From: Pseudomonas sp. JUb42
GTDB lineage: Bacteria; Pseudomonadota; Gammaproteobacteria; Pseudomonadales; Pseudomonadaceae
NCBI RefSeq assembly: GCF_024807945.1
Contig: NZ_JANUFD010000004.1
Span: forward strand, 186,001-250,000
Reading direction: 5' to 3'
DNA length: 64,000 nucleotides
Shown here: in pieces, positions 62,446-64,000 of the stretch
Layout: each line of letters starts with the position of its first letter
Position numbering within the stretch: position 1 is the stretch's first letter
Notes under the pieces: model-generated
What the model was told of the DNA's origin: nothing
Database searches by the model: none
The model's input: the letters and a program-made list of their open reading frames with translations, nothing else
Made by a program: the position numbers and the translations under genes

Positions 62446-63780
62446 GTGAAAATTGCCGTGAAGAAAGACGCAGATCAAAGCAACGCCCCTGTTTCCGTGG
62501 ATCGCCGCCGGGTCCTGATGGGCCTTGGCGCCGCCGGTGCCGCACTGGCAGGCAGCAGTCTGGCGGGCAATGCCCTGGCCGCGACCGCCCCTGCCCAGGT
62601 CACCGAAGCACCGCCGAGCGACAAGACCCAGGAACATAACGATTTCCGCGGCCAGCACCAGACCGGCATCGTCACGCCGCGTCCGGCAGCCGGCATGCTG
62701 GTGTCGTTCGACGTGCTGGCTCAGGACCGCGACGACCTGGAGCGCCTGTTCCGCACCCTCAACGAGCGCATTGCCTTCCTGATGACCGGCGGCGCCGTGC
62801 CCCAGGTTGATCCGAAGCTGCCACCGCTGGACTCGGGCATCCTTGGCCCGGTGGTCACGCCGGACAACCTGACCATCACCGTTTCGGTGGGCGAATCGCT
62901 GTTCGACGAGCGTTTCGGCCTGGCTGCGGTCAAGCCCAAGCGCCTGATCCGCATGGTCGGTTTCCCTAACGACGCGCTGGAAAAGGACTGCTGCCACGGC
63001 GACCTGAGCCTGCAGTTCTGCTCCAACACCCCGGACAGCAACATTCACGCCCTGCGTGATGTGATCAAGAACCTGCCTGACCTGCTGCTGGTGCGCTGGA
63101 AACAGGAAGGCAGCGTTCCGGCCCAGGCGCCGAAAAAGGCCAGCGAACCGGCCGAAAGCGCACGCAACTTCCTCGGTTTCCGCGATGGCTCGGCCAACCC
63201 GGACTCCAACAACCAGAAGACCATGAACGAAGTGGTCTGGGTCCAGCCGGGCAGCGATGAACCGGCCTGGGCGGTACACGGCAGTTATCAGGCAGTGCGC
63301 ATCATCCGCAACCTGGTCGAGCGCTGGGATCGTACGCCGCTGCAGGAACAGGAAGGCATCATCGGCCGGGTCAAGACCACCGGCGCGCCAATGGACGGCC
63401 ACAAGGAAACCGACATCCCCGATTACGTGGCCGATGCCGCGGGCAAGAAAACGCCCATGGATGCCCATATCCGCCTGGCCAACCCGCGCACCCGTGAGAG
63501 TCAGGCCAACCTGATCCTGCGTCGTCCGTTCAACTACTCCAATGGCGTGATGAAGAACGGCCAGCTTGACATGGGCCTGTTGTTCATCTGCTACCAGCAT
63601 GATCTGGAGAAAGGCTTTATCACCGTGCAGACCCGCCTTAACGGCGAGCCGCTGGAGGAATACCTCAAGCCTGTGGGCGGCGGTTATTTCTTCACCCTTC
63701 CGGGCGTGGTCAATGACCAGGACTTCATCGGTCGCTCGCTGCTCGCGGCGTCGGCTCCCCCTTCAACAAAAACCGCTTGA
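62446..63780 (+). CDS. efeB: EfeB, Tat-exported DyP-type peroxidase/deferrochelatase
   Basis: I take GTG 62446, giving 444 residues; GTG 62458 is also possible. The twin-arginine signal is [20 protein letters not shown], so it is exported folded with heme. The DyP signature is [14 protein letters not shown] (GxxDG, catalytic Asp), with the heme-ligand His in [15 protein letters not shown]. The other family segments [19 protein letters not shown] and [16 protein letters not shown] are present. It oxidises Fe(II) or releases iron from heme for EfeO/EfeU. The gene is 89 bp after efeO. Confidence 0.93.
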   Translation: MKIAVKKDADQSNAPVSVDRRRVLMGLGAAGAALAGSSLAGNALAATAPAQVTEAPPSDKTQEHNDFRGQHQTGIVTPRPAAGMLVSFDVLAQDRDDLERLFRTLNERIAFLMTGGAVPQVDPKLPPLDSGILGPVVTPDNLTITVSVGESLFDERFGLAAVKPKRLIRMVGFPNDALEKDCCHGDLSLQFCSNTPDSNIHALRDVIKNLPDLLLVRWKQEGSVPAQAPKKASEPAESARNFLGFRDGSANPDSNNQKTMNEVVWVQPGSDEPAWAVHGSYQAVRIIRNLVERWDRTPLQEQEGIIGRVKTTGAPMDGHKETDIPDYVADAAGKKTPMDAHIRLANPRTRESQANLILRRPFNYSNGVMKNGQLDMGLLFICYQHDLEKGFITVQTRLNGEPLEEYLKPVGGGYFFTLPGVVNDQDFIGRSLLAASAPPSTKTA

Positions 63781-63808
63781 ACCCACAACCCTTAACCGGA
63801 AACCATCC

Positions 63809-64000
63809 ATGAAAAAGACGCCTCTCGCTTTGCTGCTTACCCTGGGCTTGCTCCAGACCCCATTGGCCGCCTTCGCCGCAACCGCGCCGCTGGATCTGGT
63901 TGGTCCGGTTTCGGACTACAAAATCTATGTGACTGAGGAAGTCGGCAAACTGGTCGATGAAACCCAGAAGTTCACCGATGCAGTGAAGAAAGGTGACATC
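63809..64000 (+). CDS. Second EfeO-type (M75) iron-binding protein, 5' part
   Basis: The first 64 codons; the gene runs off the right edge. It starts at ATG 63809 with CCGGAAACC upstream. A signal peptide (MKKTPLALLLTLGLLQTPLA) leads into VGPVSDYKIYVTEEVGKLVDETQKF, matching the start of the M75 domain of EfeO (compare IGPLSEYRVYLSMQGSQLLK in the first one). It therefore appears to be the cupredoxin-less EfeM-type version, co-transcribed with efeB. Confidence 0.85.
   Translation, partial: MKKTPLALLLTLGLLQTPLAAFAATAPLDLVGPVSDYKIYVTEEVGKLVDETQKFTDAVKKGDI

Overview
The window is high-GC Gammaproteobacterial chromosome and reads as Pseudomonas, most likely the fluorescens/putida side of the genus. 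The evidence is conserved gene order around speE, mtnC-mtnD-mtnB-MFS-aroC and prmB...folE, which from memory matches P. aeruginosa PA1674-PA1689, together with Pseudomonas-type families (DUF3509, DUF2789, DksA2-like, PAS-PAS chemoreceptors) and at least twelve Pseudomonas-style REP doublets. No rRNA, tRNA, CRISPR array, insertion sequence or prophage was seen.

Layout. 1-4040: 5' end of a circularly permuted ATP-grasp gene, a gene-free stretch with an orphan terminator (possible small RNA), an RraB-type protein, a small unknown and an LTA-synthase-like phosphoglycerol transferase. 4407-14203: conserved core with spermidine synthase, small membrane and ankyrin proteins, a DUF3509 protein, a LuxR solo that keeps the acyl-homoserine-lactone pocket residues, methionine-salvage genes mtnC/mtnD/mtnB with an MFS transporter, aroC and an exported alpha/beta hydrolase. 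15273-23210: an apparent insertion in the core, a tightly coupled operon of a GntR/FadR regulator, a complete oligopeptide-type ABC importer and a cytoplasmic gamma-glutamyltransferase. 23725-28006: core resumes with prmB, an isochorismatase-fold protein with Ser in place of the catalytic Cys, a small membrane protein behind a near-ideal CRP/Vfr box, an Smr-domain protein, a tiny unlisted Gly/His-rich lipoprotein, folE and a membrane-anchored glutaredoxin.

28022-40304: LprI-like protein, glutathione transferase, PLP aminotransferase divergent from a MarR regulator with two palindromic operators, BenE-type transporter, HBM chemoreceptor, LD-carboxypeptidase, an MscS/cyclic-nucleotide-binding channel, two oxidoreductases and small unknowns. 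40399-50540: an orphan Tle1/DUF2235 lipase and three further chemoreceptors of different architecture, a DksA2-like factor, a Gfo/Idh/MocA oxidoreductase and about 1 kb of AT-rich non-coding DNA. 50575-55832: a Rossmann-fold dehydrogenase-like gene behind a strong Fur box, cytochrome b561, and a secreted repeat protein with a DUF3142 protein. 55951-59980: citrate-type transporter plus split AtuA genes, divergent from a LysR regulator. 60276-64000: a Fur-box-preceded EfeUOB iron-uptake operon running off the right edge.

The main themes are thiol/peptide salvage (ABC importer, gamma-glutamyltransferase, glutaredoxin, glutathione transferase), environmental sensing (four chemoreceptors, LuxR solo, MarR, GntR, LysR) and iron (two strong Fur boxes). 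Family calls rest on reading motifs by eye; no database search was run.
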